A DNA stretch of 64,000 bases from Methanomassiliicoccaceae archaeon UBA421. Lineage in GTDB: Archaea; Thermoplasmatota; Thermoplasmata; Methanomassiliicoccales; Methanomethylophilaceae. The number at the start of each line of letters is the position of its first letter. The stretch's first letter is position 1. The position numbers were made by a program, and so were the translations under genes. Below the pieces are notes generated by a model, which made no database searches, had not been told where the DNA came from, and saw nothing but the letters and a program-made list of their open reading frames with translations. The stretch is from contig DAHB01000002.1 of the NCBI GenBank assembly GCA_002498365.1, positions 47,702 to 111,701 of the forward strand. The letters are read 5' to 3'. Shown one piece after another: positions 25,639-34,610 of this stretch.

Positions 25639-26862
25639 TCAATCGAAAACCGGGACGACCTTGCCGGACCTGACGGTCTCGGCGAGCGCCAGTATGCTCT
25701 CTCTTCGTTTTTCGTTCCGGCATGAGGCCAGGGCCTTGCCCAGTATGCTCAGGCAGCCGTCCCTGTCGCCGCGCGCGTACGCTGCGCCCGCCCGAAGGAC
25801 CAATATCTCGTCAAGGCGGGAGACGTCCCCCGTCTCGGTGAACTTTTTTATGGTATCGGACAGGGACCTTTCTGCTTCATCGTATCTGCCGAGAGCGTAA
25901 AGGGACCTGCCGACCAGCATCGCGGAACGGGCGGTGCCCTTTTCAGCATAGATCCTCCCTGCATCCTTTAGCGATCCTTCCGGGTCCCTCTTTATGAGCT
26001 TAGATTCGGCACGAACGATGTCAAACTCGTCGGAACCGTATCTTTCCAGCTCCGCCGCGGCCTTCTCGGCGAAATCCGCATCGCCGCACGCGACCGCGAT
26101 ACCTGCCCTGACGCTCCATGAAGCCAAAGGATTCCTGACGGGGTAGGCCATGCCCTTCACCGTTTCCAAAAGGTCGTCGTTATGGTTCTCCAGGAATTCC
26201 GCGCTTCTGCCGACCAGCAGCCGGTCCGCCTCCACAGGACGGCCGGCGACGGAAAGATGGTAAAGCCTTTCCTGGTCGTCCCCCAGGTTGTCCATCCACC
26301 AGTCTGCGGCGGCACTGTTCCACCTTCTTATCGAATCCGCGTCAACCGCGGCCAGGTAGCGTTTTTTGACGTCAGGGGAGATGCAGACGACCCCCTCATG
26401 GGTGGCCGGGACGACCCCGGAATCGGTGGGCGGAAGAAGCTTCTTGTCGACAGGCACCCTGATTACGCATGCCAGGCCCAGAGCGTCCCTGTCGGAGGGG
26501 CTGAGTTTGTCCCACATGAGGCCCGGGTCGCATTTTCGCATGTCCAGAACGGTCTCGAAGGGCACGCCCGCATCTTCAAGCTTCTTTTTCACGTGCTCCG
26601 CTTCGGTCCTGCCGTCCGGTTCCAGGTAGTATACCTTCCGTCTGATCCCGGAGCCTATCACATGGACCTGGTTTTCTCTAACCTTGCCTGCCTGCCTGAG
26701 CTTCTTCAGCTCCAGGGAGGAATGGGCCCTGGATATTCCCAGCGCGGCGGCGATCCCGTCCTGGGTCAGGTCGAACGGCAGGTTATAGACCTCCTCCTCG
26801 TTGACCATCCTGAATCTGCTGAGGTGTAGGAGGATCCTCTCTCGAATTGTTGCGGTCTCCAT
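25639..26862 (-). CDS. Winged-helix regulator with helical-repeat (TPR-like) C-terminus
   Basis: A 407-residue protein. Residues 1-75 form a MarR-like winged helix-turn-helix (RERILLHLSRFRM; LTQDGIAAALGISRAHSSLELKKLRQAGKV; a wing with RRKVYYLEPDG). From about residue 170 come helical hairpins with TPR-like spacing (GRSLYALGRYDEAERSLSDTIKKF, RAGAAYARGDRDGCLSILGKAL). Such wHTH-plus-repeat proteins are common and poorly understood in archaea. ATG 26862 is used because ACTATATGC (26889-26897 on this strand) is a TATA box about 30 bases upstream; the frame opens at 26892. It is convergent with pheS and divergent from dtdA. Confidence 0.75.
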   Translation of the reverse strand: METATIRERILLHLSRFRMVNEEEVYNLPFDLTQDGIAAALGISRAHSSLELKKLRQAGKVRENQVHVIGSGIRRKVYYLEPDGRTEAEHVKKKLEDAGVPFETVLDMRKCDPGLMWDKLSPSDRDALGLACVIRVPVDKKLLPPTDSGVVPATHEGVVCISPDVKKRYLAAVDADSIRRWNSAAADWWMDNLGDDQERLYHLSVAGRPVEADRLLVGRSAEFLENHNDDLLETVKGMAYPVRNPLASWSVRAGIAVACGDADFAEKAAAELERYGSDEFDIVRAESKLIKRDPEGSLKDAGRIYAEKGTARSAMLVGRSLYALGRYDEAERSLSDTIKKFTETGDVSRLDEILVLRAGAAYARGDRDGCLSILGKALASCRNEKRRESILALAETVRSGKVVPVFD

Positions 26863-26888
26863 TGTAACGGTCATTGATGGAGGTGTGC

Positions 26889-26920
26889 GCATATAGTCTT
26901 TCTAGTATTATGGTATATAT
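26889..26920. promoter_or_regulatory. Divergent promoters of the HTH/TPR-like gene and dtdA
   Basis: Two TATA-like elements lie back to back. ACTATATGC reads leftwards (26889-26897), about 30 bases from ATG 26862; TGGTATATAT reads rightwards (26911-26920), about 25 bases from ATG 26943. Both spacings predict near-leaderless transcripts. Confidence 0.5.
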
Positions 26921-26942
26921 TCCGTCGACGTTGGGGCCGGTG

Positions 26943-27779
26943 ATGAAAAGGCTGTTGGTCTGCAGCGAGCCCGATATTCCTTCGGCTAACATGCGGGACT
27001 GTCTATTGGAGATCCTGGATTGGGAAGATGCCGGCAGCGATGACGGAGCATCCATGATGCGCCACGGAGACACGTTCATGCTATCTTCCCAACGATGGCA
27101 TGTGGATTTCGAGGATGTTCTCGAGGTCGCGGGGAGGTTCGGCGCAGACCCGGACCTGGTGATATTCATGTCCAGACATTCGTCGGAAAGCGGGCGCCCG
27201 GCGCTGACCGTCCACCCTATAGGCAACTATCACGAGAACGAACTCGGCGGAAGGCCCAGGAAGCTGGTAAGGTCCGCACCGGGATACATGACAGAAGCGC
27301 TGAGGCGCATATCCCGGCTCAATGACATGGACGGAACGCAGGTGTGCTTCGAAGTAACCCATCACGGGCCTTGGCTCGACCGCCCCACGTTCTTCATCGA
27401 GGTCGGAAGCGACGCTTCCAATTGGGGCAACAGGCACGCCGCCGACATCTTGGCACATGTGCTTGCAACGGACGCATGCAGCGAAAACCCAGCCGTCGTG
27501 GGAGTGGGAGGGGGCCATTATGCACCCAGGTTCACCGAGGCGGCCTTGAGCCTCAAGGCGGACTTCGGGCACATGGTCCCGAACTATCAGATGGAAGGCA
27601 GGGACGACGAAGAGGTCTCCAGGATGCTCCGCGAAGCATGCCTGGCCACCTGCACGAAGCTCATATTCATCCACAAGAAGTCGATGAAGGGCTCCCGGGC
27701 CGCCAGGATCAAAGATCTGGCGGCGTCGGAGGGACTGGAGGCCGTGGGCTCTTCGGACTTCGAGACATTGGATCAGTGA
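26943..27779 (+). CDS. dtdA: D-aminoacyl-tRNA deacylase, archaeal DtdA (GEK1 family)
   Basis: A 278-residue enzyme that hydrolyses D-aminoacyl-tRNAs. Family motifs: FMSRHSSESGRPALTVHPIGNY near residue 77, FEVTHHGPWLDRPTFFIEVGSD near 138 and GVGGGHYAPRFTE near 187. The histidines and acidic residues of these motifs are the presumed active site. I use ATG 26943 (MKRLLVCSEPD), which fits a leaderless transcript; the frame opens at 26874. Its end overlaps the pyrH stop on the opposite strand by seven bases. Confidence 0.92.
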   Translation: MKRLLVCSEPDIPSANMRDCLLEILDWEDAGSDDGASMMRHGDTFMLSSQRWHVDFEDVLEVAGRFGADPDLVIFMSRHSSESGRPALTVHPIGNYHENELGGRPRKLVRSAPGYMTEALRRISRLNDMDGTQVCFEVTHHGPWLDRPTFFIEVGSDASNWGNRHAADILAHVLATDACSENPAVVGVGGGHYAPRFTEAALSLKADFGHMVPNYQMEGRDDEEVSRMLREACLATCTKLIFIHKKSMKGSRAARIKDLAASEGLEAVGSSDFETLDQ

Positions 27780-28489
27780 GATCTGACCACTGTGCCCTTG
27801 ATACCGCGGCCGAGTATCGCGGACCTGAGGTCCTTGAGGTCTCTTCCGTGAACCATGAAGATGTCGATCTTGTGGTTCTTGGCGATCTCCACGCCCAAAG
27901 GATCGAAGATCCCCGATTTTGATGCGCCGTGCTCGCCGTATACAAGTTCTTCGAGCCTGTTGATGGTTATTTCCGAATACCGTTCCGCGCCCGGCACGGT
28001 CCGAGGGTCATCGGAGTACACTGCGTCCACCGACGTGGCGTTCACGATCCTGTCAGCCTTAAGCTCTTTGGCGAGCATCGAGGCGACCCCGTCCGTGGTG
28101 TGTCCGGGTTCGGTCCCGCCCATGACGACTATGCCTCCTTCCTCGCATCGCGAGGCGGCCTCCTCCACGGTCTCGGGTATGTCGGGGTAGTTGCCGTATC
28201 CCAGCGCAAGGTCGAGCAGGCCGGCGTTCATCCTCGTGGCGCTGATGCCGAAAAGGTCCTGCTGGTACATCGTGCCGCCGACCTCTGAACCGGTCTGCGC
28301 GTAATACCGGGCGGTCTTTCCTCCGCCGCATACGACAGAGATGTGCACTTCGGACGATAATTCTTTCAGAAGTGCGGCCAACTCGCCGATATACTTGCCG
28401 TCGTTCCTTCCCGGTATAAGAATCGAACCGCCTATCGAGACAACTACTTTCTCCGTTATATCACCAATACTTATATTACGGAGGCTCAC
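27773..28489 (-). CDS. pyrH: Uridylate kinase (UMP kinase), start uncertain
   Basis: UMP kinase of the amino-acid-kinase fold, phosphorylating UMP to UDP. Signatures: VVVSIGGSILIPGRND at the N-terminus, VVCGGGKTARYY, MGGTEPGHTTDGVASMLAKEL and ATSVDAVYSDDPR. It is full length except that no ATG, GTG or TTG lies where homologs start (just before VVVSIGG). The nearest in-frame codon is GTG 28489, which adds about 12 residues and lies upstream of the TATA-like AATATAAG. An ATA (MTEKVVVSIGG, codon at 28460-28462) preceded by GGTGAT would give the usual length. The coordinates use the GTG provisionally. Confidence 0.9.
   Translation of the reverse strand: MSLRNISIGDITEKVVVSIGGSILIPGRNDGKYIGELAALLKELSSEVHISVVCGGGKTARYYAQTGSEVGGTMYQQDLFGISATRMNAGLLDLALGYGNYPDIPETVEEAASRCEEGGIVVMGGTEPGHTTDGVASMLAKELKADRIVNATSVDAVYSDDPRTVPGAERYSEITINRLEELVYGEHGASKSGIFDPLGVEIAKNHKIDIFMVHGRDLKDLRSAILGRGIKGTVVRSH
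28451..28483. promoter_or_regulatory. Near-perfect inverted repeat in the pyrH/prf1 divergent promoter
   Basis: CTCCGTTATAT (28451-28461) and ATATTACGGAG (28473-28483) are inverted repeats of 11 bases with one mismatch, 11 bases apart. Each arm contains a TATA-like core pointing toward one of the genes. The right arm lies 34-44 bases before the prf1 ATG (28517). Confidence 0.5.
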
Positions 28490-28516
28490 TTGACATAAAA
28501 ATATTAGGTGCGTACA

Positions 28517-29749
28517 ATGGGCGATTCGAGTACGTTGGACAGGGCTAGGTACGATTTCAAGAAGGCGATGCAGGAGATCACGCAGTACCGAGGCCGAGGC
28601 ACAGAGCTGATATCGGTCTACGTACCCGAATCCAAACAGATCTCGGACGTTATGTCCTATCTCAGAGAGGAGCAGTCCCAGGCTTCGAACATCAAGTCTA
28701 AGACAACCATGAAGAACGTCACCAGCGCCATCGATTCTATAGCTTCCCGCCTGAAAACATACAAATCTCCGCCGCCCAACGGACTCGTCATATTCTGCGG
28801 AGAGGTGCCCCGCGCAGGGGACCAGACCAAGATGGTCCAGTATACCGTCGTCCCTCCGGAGCCCATCACCGCCTTCCTCTACAGGTGCGATTCTTCGTTC
28901 TTCACCGAGACCCTCGAAGCGATGCTCCTGGACAAGACATCCTACGGGCTGATAACCATCGACAGGAGAGAGGCCACGATAGGCATTGTCAGCGGTTCCA
29001 GGATATCTATCCTGAAGCATTTCGATTCCCTTGTCCCCAGCAAGCACCACCAAGGAGGACAGTCGTCCGTCCGTTTCGAACGTCTCATCGAGATCGCCGC
29101 CCACGAGTTCTACAAGAAGGTCGCCGAATACTGCACCGAGGCGTTCCTGGACAAGCCCGAGCTTAAAGGGATAGTGGTGGGAGGGCCCGGGGCCACAAAG
29201 GATTTCTTCGTCAAAGAGGAATATCTGCACCACGAGCTCAGGAAGAAGATAGTCTCCCCTCTGTTCGACACCGGGAACACCGACGAGTCGGGCATCAGGG
29301 AACTGGTCGAAATGGCCAAGGACGCAATGGAAGGCATCAAGCTCACCGAGGAGAAAAAGCACGTGCAGAGGTTGCTTGACGAGATCAGGAAGCCGGACGG
29401 AGGGCTATCGGCATACGGCTACTCGGACGTGCGAGCGGCTACGGAGGCAGGGGCGGTGGAGACGCTGCTGATATCCGAAGCCCTCGACAAGAGGCATATA
29501 ACCCTGGAGTGCCAGTCCGGGCACGTAACGAAGGAGGTCGTCGCCAGTTCCGAGGGAAAGCATGTCTGCGGCGAGTGCGGCCAGTCGGCGCAGGTCATCG
29601 AAGATAACGACCTCGTGGACGAGTTTTTCGAGATGGCGGAAGGCTTCGGCACGAGCCTTCAGATAATTTCTCCGGAATCGGAGGAAGGGGACATGCTGGT
29701 CAAAGCGTTCGGAGGAATAGCGGCGATCCTCAGGTACAAATTATCATAA
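28517..29749 (+). CDS. prf1: Peptide chain release factor aRF1
   Basis: A 410-residue class 1 release factor. The codon-recognition NIKS is at residues 58-61 and a YxCxxxF-type motif (YRCDSSF) at about 120. The catalytic GGQ is at 180-182, followed by SSVRF where most homologs have SAxRF. The C-terminal mini-domain contains a Cys-pair zinc site (LECQSGH, CGECGQ). ATG 28517 has TAGGTG six bases upstream. In this probable pyrrolysine-using lineage, the factor must coexist with UAG suppression; nothing obviously abnormal is seen in the recognition motifs. Confidence 0.96.
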   Translation: MGDSSTLDRARYDFKKAMQEITQYRGRGTELISVYVPESKQISDVMSYLREEQSQASNIKSKTTMKNVTSAIDSIASRLKTYKSPPPNGLVIFCGEVPRAGDQTKMVQYTVVPPEPITAFLYRCDSSFFTETLEAMLLDKTSYGLITIDRREATIGIVSGSRISILKHFDSLVPSKHHQGGQSSVRFERLIEIAAHEFYKKVAEYCTEAFLDKPELKGIVVGGPGATKDFFVKEEYLHHELRKKIVSPLFDTGNTDESGIRELVEMAKDAMEGIKLTEEKKHVQRLLDEIRKPDGGLSAYGYSDVRAATEAGAVETLLISEALDKRHITLECQSGHVTKEVVASSEGKHVCGECGQSAQVIEDNDLVDEFFEMAEGFGTSLQIISPESEEGDMLVKAFGGIAAILRYKLS

Positions 29750-29761
29750 GGTAGTGGAAAA

Positions 29762-31480
29762 ATGGGCATAGCTGACGATTTCAGGAACGATGTCGAAATT
29801 GCGACAAGGAATGCACTGGCCGAGTCCGGTTCTGAGGCCGAGTTCATCATCGAGGTCCCGTCCGTCGGAGATGCCGACCTGGCGGTGCCGTGCTTCAGCC
29901 TGGCCAAGTCCATGAGGAGATCGCCGAAGGACATAGCCGAGAAACTGGCGGGCATGATACGGCCCTCCGGATCAATCAGCGCGGTGTCCTCCCTGAACGG
30001 GTATGTCAATTTCAGCATAGACCGCGGCGTCCTGGTCACAGAGACCCTGAAAGAGATAATGGCGAAGGGAGACAGCTACGGGAGCCTGCCGCCCACAGGG
30101 GCAAGGGTCAACGTGGAGCACACATCGACGAACCCCACCGGGCCGATACACGTGGGGCGTGCCAGGAATCCGATAATAGGCGATACGCTGGCCAGATGCC
30201 TGAAGATGTGCGGCAACGAGGTCGTCACCGAATATTACGTCAACGATGTGGGGAAACAAGTAGTGATCCTGACATGGGGCGTGGAGAACATCCCGAAAGG
30301 ATCGGTAGAGGAGGAAGAAAGGGACAAGACCGACCATAAGCTCGTCGCCTACTACCGTAAAGCGAACAAGATGATGGAAGAGGACCCTGCTGTCGCGGAG
30401 CAGATATCGGACATGCTCAGGAGGTTCGAGGCAGGCGACCAGGAAGTAATAGGGTCTGTGAGGCACACGGCCAAGATAATGCTCGAAGGCCTGAAAGAAT
30501 CCCTGGCGAACATCAACGTCGCCCTGGACAGGTACACATGGGAATCGGACTTCATCGCGGACGGTTCTGCGGCCGGCGTGGTCTCCAGGCTGAAGAGGAC
30601 CGATTACGCCGGACAGACCGAAGACGGGTCCTGGTATGTGGACCTGGCCGAGTTCGGGGTCAGCGGCAAGAACACAAAGTTCACGTTCACGAGGTCTGAC
30701 GGCACTACGCTGTATACGACAAGGGACATCGCATATCACGTAAGCAAATTCTCAAGGTCGGACCGCGTGATAGACGTCCTGGGGGAAGACCAGAAGCTAG
30801 GGTCCCAGCAGCTGACTTACGCCCTGAGGATCCTGGGGTGCGTCATGGAGCCGGAACCGATGTTCTACTCTTTCGTGTCGCTTCCGGAGGGCAAGATGTC
30901 CACAAGGAAGGGCGTCGTGGTCTATCTCGACGACCTGATAGACGAGGCGGTCGAACGCGCGTACGAGGAGATCGGGAGCAGGCGCGACGACATGAGCGAG
31001 GAGAGGATGCGCGAGATAGCCCGTGTCATCGGTGTCGGCGCCATAAGGTATAACGTGGTCCGCGTCCAGCCCGAGAAGCAGTTCGTCTTCACATGGAAAG
31101 AGGCCCTCAACTTCGACGGGAACAGCGGACCGTACCTCCAGTACGTGCACGCCAGGGCATGCAGCATGCTCCGCAAGGCCGGGGATTTCGAACGTGAAAC
31201 CGACGCTTCGAAACTGACGGACGAGTACGAGATCAGGCTGGTCAAGGTACTGTCCAAGTTCAGTTCCGTCATCTCGGAGGCGGGCAACCAGAAGAGGGTG
31301 CACGTCCTTCCCGCATACGGCCACGAGGTCGCTTCGGCCTTCAATCAGTTCTATGCCGCCGTGCCGGTCCTTTCCTCCGGCGCAAGCGCCAACGCGAGGC
31401 TTACGCTCGTGGAATGCTCGAAGATCGTTCTGAGGAACGTTCTCGAATGTCTCGGAATGGGCGCCCCGGAGGAGATGTGA
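29762..31480 (+). CDS. argS: Arginine--tRNA ligase
   Basis: A 572-residue class I synthetase. Order: N-terminal Add1 domain, HIGH motif as HVGRARN in STNPTGPIHVGRARNPIIGD (residues about 122-140), NDVGKQ, the KMSTRKG-type loop (GKMSTRKGVVVYLDDL, about 378) and the DALR anticodon domain, ending RNVLECLGMGAPEEM. Homologs end the same way. It is probably cotranscribed with prf1 (12-base gap) and with the GNAT gene (one-base overlap). Confidence 0.96.
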   Translation: MGIADDFRNDVEIATRNALAESGSEAEFIIEVPSVGDADLAVPCFSLAKSMRRSPKDIAEKLAGMIRPSGSISAVSSLNGYVNFSIDRGVLVTETLKEIMAKGDSYGSLPPTGARVNVEHTSTNPTGPIHVGRARNPIIGDTLARCLKMCGNEVVTEYYVNDVGKQVVILTWGVENIPKGSVEEEERDKTDHKLVAYYRKANKMMEEDPAVAEQISDMLRRFEAGDQEVIGSVRHTAKIMLEGLKESLANINVALDRYTWESDFIADGSAAGVVSRLKRTDYAGQTEDGSWYVDLAEFGVSGKNTKFTFTRSDGTTLYTTRDIAYHVSKFSRSDRVIDVLGEDQKLGSQQLTYALRILGCVMEPEPMFYSFVSLPEGKMSTRKGVVVYLDDLIDEAVERAYEEIGSRRDDMSEERMREIARVIGVGAIRYNVVRVQPEKQFVFTWKEALNFDGNSGPYLQYVHARACSMLRKAGDFERETDASKLTDEYEIRLVKVLSKFSSVISEAGNQKRVHVLPAYGHEVASAFNQFYAAVPVLSSGASANARLTLVECSKIVLRNVLECLGMGAPEEM

Positions 31481-31977
31481 TGGATATACGCAAGCTCAAG
31501 CTGAAAGACCTCGAAGGGGTCCGCAAGCTGGAGATCTCCTGCATCAGAGAGTACTTCAAAGAGACGATCGAGAACAAATGGGAGGACCTTCCGGAAGAGT
31601 GGAAGGAGAACCTTGGGGCCAGCAGCAGGAAGCACTTCAGGGCGTACCTGGAAAGCGGGCTGAGCTTCGTCGCCGTGGAGGACGACGAGGTTATAGGATT
31701 CCTGTTCGCGCAGATGCTCCACCACATCGCCGACGCCGAGAACCTCGTATGGATCGAGAACATGGGCGTGCACCCCTATTTCAGGCGCAACCAGATCGCA
31801 TACAGGATGCTGGCGGCCTGCTTGAAGGAAGGCATCGCCCAGGGGGCGGACGTGGCCCACAGCACCATCCAGCCCGGGAACGCCCCGTCGATAATGCTTC
31901 ACAAGAAGGCAGGTTTCTTCATGGACCCGCGCCAGGTCGCCCTGATGGACCTCAAGGACCCCAAGCTCAGACTCTGA
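31480..31977 (+). CDS. GNAT-family N-acetyltransferase
   Basis: A 165-residue acetyltransferase. The core is visible as FVAVEDDEVIGFLFAQ, the acetyl-CoA segment ENMGVHPYFRRNQIAYRMLAACL (residues about 88-110) and the final HKKAGFFMDPRQVALM strand. RimI-like architecture, but the substrate cannot be told. The ATG at 31480 shares a base with the argS stop, so the genes are coupled. It overlaps the end of the convergent lipoate ligase gene by 11 bases. Confidence 0.85.
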   Translation: MDIRKLKLKDLEGVRKLEISCIREYFKETIENKWEDLPEEWKENLGASSRKHFRAYLESGLSFVAVEDDEVIGFLFAQMLHHIADAENLVWIENMGVHPYFRRNQIAYRMLAACLKEGIAQGADVAHSTIQPGNAPSIMLHKKAGFFMDPRQVALMDLKDPKLRL

Positions 31978-32665
31978 ACCGTCCGGAGTTTTCGGCGATG
32001 AAATGAAGTTCCTCTTCCGTGAGGATGCCGTCGGACAAGCCGGGGCAGAGTCTCTCCCGGAACGCCCTTCTAAGCGCTTCCGCGACGAAAGCTCCGGGAA
32101 CGGAATGGCCCAGACGTTCGGATATCGATGTCGTGCCCGGATAACTGCGTTCTTTGAGAGGCATCAGAACCTCTTCGATCAGAGGTTCCGGTTCAACTAT
32201 AACAGTTCCGTGCTGAATGAGGAATCCTCCCGCACGGTACTGCGCCCCTCCGGAGATCTTCATTCCTCCGGATAGTATGTCGTTAGGTTCTTTGTAAACC
32301 GCATCCAGCCCCAGGGACGACAATGCCGATGCGACGCATCCGCATATCTCGGCGTATGAGTCCTTCTTGCTCCCGAAAAAATCCTCCGAGGTAAAAGAGT
32401 ACACTATCTGGGAGGGGCCGGTGAGGACCGTGCTCCCTCCGCTTATCCGCCTCACGGCGCAGATGCCCAGACGTTCGAAGGCTTCAGGCCTGACGTCCGT
32501 ATCCAGATCTCTGAACCTTCCTAGCGAGACCGCAGTACTGTCGCGGCTGTAGATATGGAGCGTGGCCGGAGAACGTCCCTCGGAGACCTCCCCGAAGACT
32601 GCCGCATCCGCGGCGGCCCCGTATTCCGGGGGGACGGACCCGAGGCAGATGAATCTCCAGCTCAT
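31967..32665 (-). CDS. lplA: Lipoate--protein ligase A-like enzyme (BPL_LplA_LipB fold)
   Basis: A 232-residue single-domain ligase. Motifs: VRRISGGSTVLTGPSQIVYSF (residues about 75-95, lipoyl-AMP pocket), KEPNDILSGGMKISGGAQYR with the conserved Lys near 137, and QHGTVIVE. It would attach lipoate to a carrier protein such as GcvH. The separate C-terminal LplB-type accessory domain is not fused and not adjacent, so a partner elsewhere or a LipB/LipM-like transferase role is possible. ATG 32665 overlaps the upstream membrane protein stop by ATGA. Confidence 0.82.
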   Translation of the reverse strand: MSWRFICLGSVPPEYGAAADAAVFGEVSEGRSPATLHIYSRDSTAVSLGRFRDLDTDVRPEAFERLGICAVRRISGGSTVLTGPSQIVYSFTSEDFFGSKKDSYAEICGCVASALSSLGLDAVYKEPNDILSGGMKISGGAQYRAGGFLIQHGTVIVEPEPLIEEVLMPLKERSYPGTTSISERLGHSVPGAFVAEALRRAFRERLCPGLSDGILTEEELHFIAENSGRFRV

Positions 32666-33318
32666 TGCTTGCGTTTGCCCTGGTACTGTTTCTTCTCGGT
32701 TGTGGGGGCCTTGGCCCGGGTCGACTTCTGGACCGACCTGCCTTTTTTCTGCTCCTCGAGTTCCGTGAAGGTGACCGTCTTCTCCGCCCTGGGCGCGTTG
32801 CGGTATTTCAGGAAGACCGCCAAGGCGATCAGCGCGACTATGCCTATTATGGCGGCATAGGTCGTCCAGCTGGACCAGATCGACTCTTTCACGCCTACGG
32901 TGAAGTTCGCATAATTGAGGGTGTTGTCGTCGCTGTCGGTCAGGAACTCGGCGTCGTCGGACTCTCCCCATATCGTCAGGTTCTTGGTGCCGGCGGAGCC
33001 GATCGTGAAATTGAGCGTGACCATGGAAGAGCCGCCCGCATCGACCGTGACGGTCTTCTCGGCAAGCCTGGACGTACCGTTCTCGTATGTCACGAACACC
33101 AGCACCGAAGCCTGCGCCGCAGTGTTGTTGATTATCGTGACGTCAACGTATCCCGCCGTCCTCGTGTCGAATCCGCCGGTGGAGATGCTGGATGTGTCTA
33201 TCATGAGGCAGTTGCCCACGGGGGCCGCTTCGCATTCGTCCGAGTCGTACAGAGAAAGCGCCGGAACGGCTATCATCGCAATCAATACTATCGCCAGTAT
33301 GGTTTTTTTGCTGTTCAT
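32662..33318 (-). CDS. Secreted, membrane-anchored protein with a beta-sandwich ectodomain
   Basis: A 218-residue protein. Residues 1-25 are a signal peptide (MNSKKTILAIVLIAMIAVPALS). The ectodomain up to about 145 has the pattern of a CARDB/Ig-like fold (YVDVTIINNTAAQASVLVFVTYENG, MVTLNFTIGSAGTKNLTIWGE). One transmembrane helix follows (about 151-171) and then a very basic cytoplasmic tail ending KKQYQGKRKQ. Function is unknown; the topology suits an anchor or surface scaffold. It sits nine bases after purP and overlaps lplA, so it lies in the same transcript. Confidence 0.7.
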   Translation of the reverse strand: MNSKKTILAIVLIAMIAVPALSLYDSDECEAAPVGNCLMIDTSSISTGGFDTRTAGYVDVTIINNTAAQASVLVFVTYENGTSRLAEKTVTVDAGGSSMVTLNFTIGSAGTKNLTIWGESDDAEFLTDSDDNTLNYANFTVGVKESIWSSWTTYAAIIGIVALIALAVFLKYRNAPRAEKTVTFTELEEQKKGRSVQKSTRAKAPTTEKKQYQGKRKQ

Positions 33319-33327
33319 TGAAAAGCC

Positions 33328-34485
33328 TCACGTGATTATTTCCTCGATGCGCTCCTGCTCTATGGCGCGCCTTATCTCCATGGAGAGCCTCCTTCCGGTG
33401 CTCATCTCCTTCCTCCAGAGGGAGTTTCCATAGGGATGGCCGACAGACATGTGGACGTTTGTTCCGCCGCCGATGCGCGGCGCGACGTCGTAAATGAAGA
33501 AATTAAGGTCCTTGTCTACGCAGGTCTGAAGGCAGAAAGGCCCGATGACCCCGGGATCGTAGAACTTCTGAGTGGCTTTCACGTATTTTTCGGCTAGTTT
33601 GAAGGCGTTGTCAAGCAACGATTCCCTTAGCGTTGCGGAATTGTGGCCGCATACCGTGTACTCCGGCAATATGCCCATCTCCTCGAGTTCGACCTGTTGC
33701 TTACCCGGAAGCCTGGCATATCCGTCGAGAGAGCTCTCGAAACGCCAGTCGACCCCGAGCAGTTCTATCTTCTCGCCCTTCTCCTCGAGCGGAGAGTGGA
33801 AGAAATCCAGGTTGAAAACAGGACCGATCACGTACTGCTCCATTCTCGCATGTGACAGGAAGTCCTCTTCGATGACCCCCTGCTGTATGAGCTCGTCGGA
33901 CTTTTTAACGAACTGGTCGTAATCTTTGACCGTGAAGAATCCTCTTTCCAGCTTTTTCACCTTGTGGTGGACCTTTACTATGGTCAGCCCGTCTATGTCC
34001 TCCGGTTTCTCTACTTTTTTCGGGAAGGGGAGCCCGGCCTGCTCCAGGATCCAGTAGTAATCTTTCTCGTCTCCCCTCTCCTCAGACCTCAGGAGGTTGC
34101 GGCTTCCTACCATAGGAACCGCAAAATCGTCCTCGATGGCATCTATGCCGCAGTAGGCGACCAGGGACCGGTTGGGGACAAAAAGTGCATTCCTTTCCAT
34201 GATGTCCTTCTGCACCTCTGTCTTGAGCACGTCGGAGAATCTGTCAAGCACCAGGGCCTCGTCGACGACTCCCCTTACAGCGTTGCCTTCGGCGTTCCTC
34301 TGTGTTTTGAAATAATTGCTGAAAGTCTTTTCTCTGCCTTTCTGGCACACCGCTACGGTCTTGAAACCCTCTGAAACCGCGCCGTCGCACGTATCCAGTG
34401 CGGAATGCGAAGCGAGAACTCCCACCTTCGCTTGGCCGAGATCGTAACCTTCAAGGTTTCTCAATACCGTGTTTCTGTCTATCAC
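33328..34485 (-). CDS. purP: FAICAR synthetase PurP (archaeal IMP synthesis)
   Basis: A 385-residue ATP-grasp enzyme that formylates AICAR using formate and ATP. Motifs: VGVLASHSALDTCDGA near the N-terminus, IVKVHH, GVDWRFESSLDGYARLPGKQQ, and the C-terminal APRIGGGTNVHMSVGHPYGN. Start GTG 34485 (VIDRNTVLRNLEGYD) follows a TATA-like AATTATATTATG (about 34517-34528). The frame opens at 34629, but that upstream part overlaps the promoter. First gene of a leftward operon with the membrane protein and lipoate ligase. purF starts at 63459. Confidence 0.94.
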   Translation of the reverse strand: MIDRNTVLRNLEGYDLGQAKVGVLASHSALDTCDGAVSEGFKTVAVCQKGREKTFSNYFKTQRNAEGNAVRGVVDEALVLDRFSDVLKTEVQKDIMERNALFVPNRSLVAYCGIDAIEDDFAVPMVGSRNLLRSEERGDEKDYYWILEQAGLPFPKKVEKPEDIDGLTIVKVHHKVKKLERGFFTVKDYDQFVKKSDELIQQGVIEEDFLSHARMEQYVIGPVFNLDFFHSPLEEKGEKIELLGVDWRFESSLDGYARLPGKQQVELEEMGILPEYTVCGHNSATLRESLLDNAFKLAEKYVKATQKFYDPGVIGPFCLQTCVDKDLNFFIYDVAPRIGGGTNVHMSVGHPYGNSLWRKEMSTGRRLSMEIRRAIEQERIEEIIT

Positions 34486-34610
34486 ATCAACCCTCTTCCC
34501 TCTGTAACCCGTCCCCCATAATATAATTTCTCTGACGCACGGGCGCATCACCTGAAACGCCTGACCTTCCATAGAAGGTAAAAATATGCAGTCGACGGTG
34601 GTAAGATTGC

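Noticed and set aside
28490..29362. Leftward open frame extending pyrH through prf1
   Set aside because: It is antisense to aRF1, has no family features, and arises from the GC-rich codon bias of prf1.
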